A DNA stretch of 8,625 nt from positions 7,623 to 16,247 of the forward strand of contig NHHO02000007.1 of NCBI GenBank assembly GCA_002171035.2, written 5' to 3'. The stretch's first letter is position 1. Each line of letters begins with the position of its first letter. The notes under the pieces are model-generated. The model saw only the letters and a program-made list of their open reading frames with translations, was not told the DNA's origin and did not search any database. The translations under genes and the position numbers were made by a program. This document shows, one piece after another, positions 7,162-8,625 of this stretch. The stretch comes from Candidatus Pelagibacter sp. TMED165 (GTDB lineage Bacteria; Pseudomonadota; Alphaproteobacteria; Pelagibacterales; Pelagibacteraceae).

Positions 7162-7917
7162 ATGAAATACATAGTTGGCGATATAGGTAACACTTTAACA
7201 AAAATTTGTTTATTAAATAATAATTTTAATATTATTAATTCATATAATATTCAAACTTCAAAAATTTTAAAATCAAATAATTTATCTAAGTTAATAAATA
7301 AAATATTAAAAAAAAATATTAATAAAAAGATTTTATTTTCAAGTGTAGTCCCAAATGTATATAAAAAAATTAAATTTCTAATTGAAAAAAAAAATTTAAA
7401 AACATATGAAATCAAAGATTTAAATATTAAGGATTTAATAAAGTTTAAAATTAAAAAATTTAACGAACTCGGGTCTGATCGGATAGCAAATGCAGTAGCC
7501 TCTTTTTCTCTTTATAAAACAAATTGTTTAGTGATAGATTTCGGCACTGCTACCACATTTGATATTATTTTAAAATCTGGATCATACGAAGGTGGCGTTA
7601 TTGCTCCAGGCGTTAAAATATCTATAAATAATTTAAAAAACTCTACGGCCTTACTTCCCGATTTTCAATTAAAAGCAAATAAGAAAAAATACGGTAAAAA
7701 TACAAAAGAGGCTCTAAACGCTGGTTTTTTATGGGGATATCAAGGACTTATAAATAATATTATTAAAAAAATTTCAATTAACGGCAAAAGATCTTATAAG
7801 ATTATATTAACAGGCGGATATGCAAATTTATTTAAGAAGTTTATAAACAAACAATCTACCATTGATAAAAATATAACTATTAAGGGAATAATTAAAATTT
7901 ATAGAGAATTATTATGA
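7162..7917 (+). CDS. coaX: Type III pantothenate kinase
   Basis: CoaX phosphorylates pantothenate with ATP, the first step of coenzyme A synthesis; type III enzymes belong to the ASKHA (acetate and sugar kinase/Hsc70/actin) fold, need a monovalent cation and are not feedback-inhibited by CoA. The 251-residue length is normal. Motifs in order: DIGNT (7-11, phosphate-1), FSSVVP (59-64), GSDRIAN (104-110) with the conserved D106-R107 of the GxDR motif, DFGTATT (126-132, phosphate-2), YEGGVIAPG (142-150), the GKNTKEALNAG helix (178-188), and ILTGGY (215-220, adenosine motif). The start directly follows the birA TAA in the same frame and no Shine-Dalgarno is seen. The stop overlaps the next start as ATGA. 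The coding strand is A-rich with runs of 9 and 10 A. All catalytic motifs seem intact. Confidence 0.93.
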   Translation: MKYIVGDIGNTLTKICLLNNNFNIINSYNIQTSKILKSNNLSKLINKILKKNINKKILFSSVVPNVYKKIKFLIEKKNLKTYEIKDLNIKDLIKFKIKKFNELGSDRIANAVASFSLYKTNCLVIDFGTATTFDIILKSGSYEGGVIAPGVKISINNLKNSTALLPDFQLKANKKKYGKNTKEALNAGFLWGYQGLINNIIKKISINGKRSYKIILTGGYANLFKKFINKQSTIDKNITIKGIIKIYRELL

Positions 7918-8625
7918 AAAAAAAAGAAGAACTTATTTTTTGCCCATTAGGTGGTTCAGGAGAGATAGGAGCAAACATGAACTTGTATGCTTACGGTCCC
8001 GAAGACAATCAAAAATGGATAATTGTAGATATGGGTGTAACATTTGCTGATGACTCACTACCTGGAATAGATTTAATTTATCCCGATCCAGGTTTTATTT
8101 TAGATAAAAAAGATGATCTACTTGGGATAGTTTTAACACATGCTCATGAGGATCATATTGGTGCTGTAGCCCATATTTGGCCCAAACTAAAATGTAAAAT
8201 ATATTCTACACCTTTTACGGCAGCATTGATCACAGAAAAATTCAAAGAAAAAAAAATAGATATTTCAAAATTTTTAAAAGTAGTTCAATTAAATGGAAAA
8301 ATTAACTTAGGACCTTTTGAAATCGACTTCATAACTTTAACTCACTCTATATTAGAGCCCAACGGCTTAAGCATTAAAACACCTGCTGGTTTAGTTTTAC
8401 ACACTGGCGATTGGAAAATTGACCCTAATCCTTTAATTGGAGGAGAAATAGATAAAGAAAAAATTAAAAAAATAGGAAGTCAAGGTGTGATAGCTATGAT
8501 TTGTGACTCTACAAACGTCTTTAGCGAGGGAAGAGCTGGCTCAGAAGCGGATGTAAGAGAGAGTCTATTGCAAATTATAGAAAGTAAAAATAAAAAAATA
8601 ATAGTTACTTCTTTTGCATCAAATG
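7914..8625 (+). CDS. rnj: Ribonuclease J, metallo-beta-lactamase/beta-CASP family, N-terminal part
   Basis: This is the first 237 residues of an RNase J-type enzyme, a zinc-dependent 5'-3' exo- and endoribonuclease that acts in RNA decay and rRNA maturation; the gene continues past the right edge. Visible are the RNase J-like opening FCPLGGSGEIGANMNLY (9-25), the metal-binding HxHxDH motif in LTHAHEDHIGA (H76, H78, D80, H81), H144 in THSILEPNGL, D166 in LHTGDWKID, and MICDSTNVFSEGRAGSE (195-211), which leads into the beta-CASP region. The start is the ATG overlapping the coaX stop (ATGA). It is followed directly by nine A bases encoding three lysines. Composition returns towards that of the nuo genes. 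An unrelated beta-lactamase-fold hydrolase is unlikely given the GEIGAN and CDSTN signatures. Family assignment is strong, but the C-terminal domain is not visible. Confidence 0.93.
   Translation, partial: MKKKEELIFCPLGGSGEIGANMNLYAYGPEDNQKWIIVDMGVTFADDSLPGIDLIYPDPGFILDKKDDLLGIVLTHAHEDHIGAVAHIWPKLKCKIYSTPFTAALITEKFKEKKIDISKFLKVVQLNGKINLGPFEIDFITLTHSILEPNGLSIKTPAGLVLHTGDWKIDPNPLIGGEIDKEKIKKIGSQGVIAMICDSTNVFSEGRAGSEADVRESLLQIIESKNKKIIVTSFASN
7917..7925 (+). repeat. A9 run directly after the RNase J start codon
   Basis: Nine consecutive A bases follow the ATG at 7914, spanning the last base of the coaX stop and three AAA lysine codons. Similar A runs occur at 2391-2399 (nuoL), 6657-6665 (birA), 7308-7316 and 7385-7394 (coaX). 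A slip of one base here would frameshift RNase J at its second codon. Confidence 0.7.

Noticed and set aside
1..8625. CRISPR arrays, tRNA/rRNA genes, insertion sequences, riboswitches, defence systems
   Set aside because: The window is almost fully occupied by recognisable housekeeping genes; I saw no regularly spaced repeats, terminal inverted repeats, transposase motifs or structured noncoding segments.

Overview
The window looks like a piece of a very AT-rich, streamlined alphaproteobacterial genome, most likely from the SAR11/Pelagibacterales group. The reasons are the heavy AT bias, the near-absence of noncoding DNA (I count six intergenic bases in 8.6 kb), the Lys/Asn/Ile-rich soluble proteins, and a gene order (nuoHIJKLMN, then birA, coaX and an RNase J gene) that is familiar from alphaproteobacteria. 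The taxonomic call is inference from composition and gene order; no marker gene is present.

Layout: all genes are on the + strand. Positions 1-6586 hold the 3' part of a complex I (NADH:quinone oxidoreductase) operon: the C-terminal third of nuoH (cut by the window edge), then complete nuoI, nuoJ, nuoK, nuoL, nuoM and nuoN. These encode the quinone-module membrane anchor (NuoH), the iron-sulfur subunit carrying N6a/N6b (NuoI), the small proton-channel subunits (NuoJ, NuoK) and the three antiporter-like subunits (NuoL, NuoM, NuoN). Positions 6592-7161 encode a very short biotin-protein ligase, 7162-7917 a type III pantothenate kinase, and 7914 to the right edge the N-terminal part of an RNase J-type metallo-beta-lactamase ribonuclease.

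The genes are packed as one transcription unit. Four junctions are a stop codon directly followed by a start (TAAATG), two are ATGA overlaps, one is an 8-base overlap (nuoJ/nuoK), and the remaining two have gaps of 1 and 5 bases. I see no internal promoter, terminator, RNA gene, mobile element or CRISPR, and no gene-free stretch longer than a few bases. Complex I couples NADH oxidation to proton pumping; BirA attaches biotin to carboxylase carrier proteins and CoaX commits pantothenate to coenzyme A. The two ligand-activating enzymes therefore ride on the respiratory operon, followed by an RNA-decay enzyme.

I did not find a clearly new biological system. The points most worth a second look are the minimal BirA with altered active-site motif residues, the abrupt change in base and amino-acid composition at the nuoN/birA boundary, the run of same-frame TAAATG junctions with little Shine-Dalgarno signal, and long homopolymer tracts inside essential genes.
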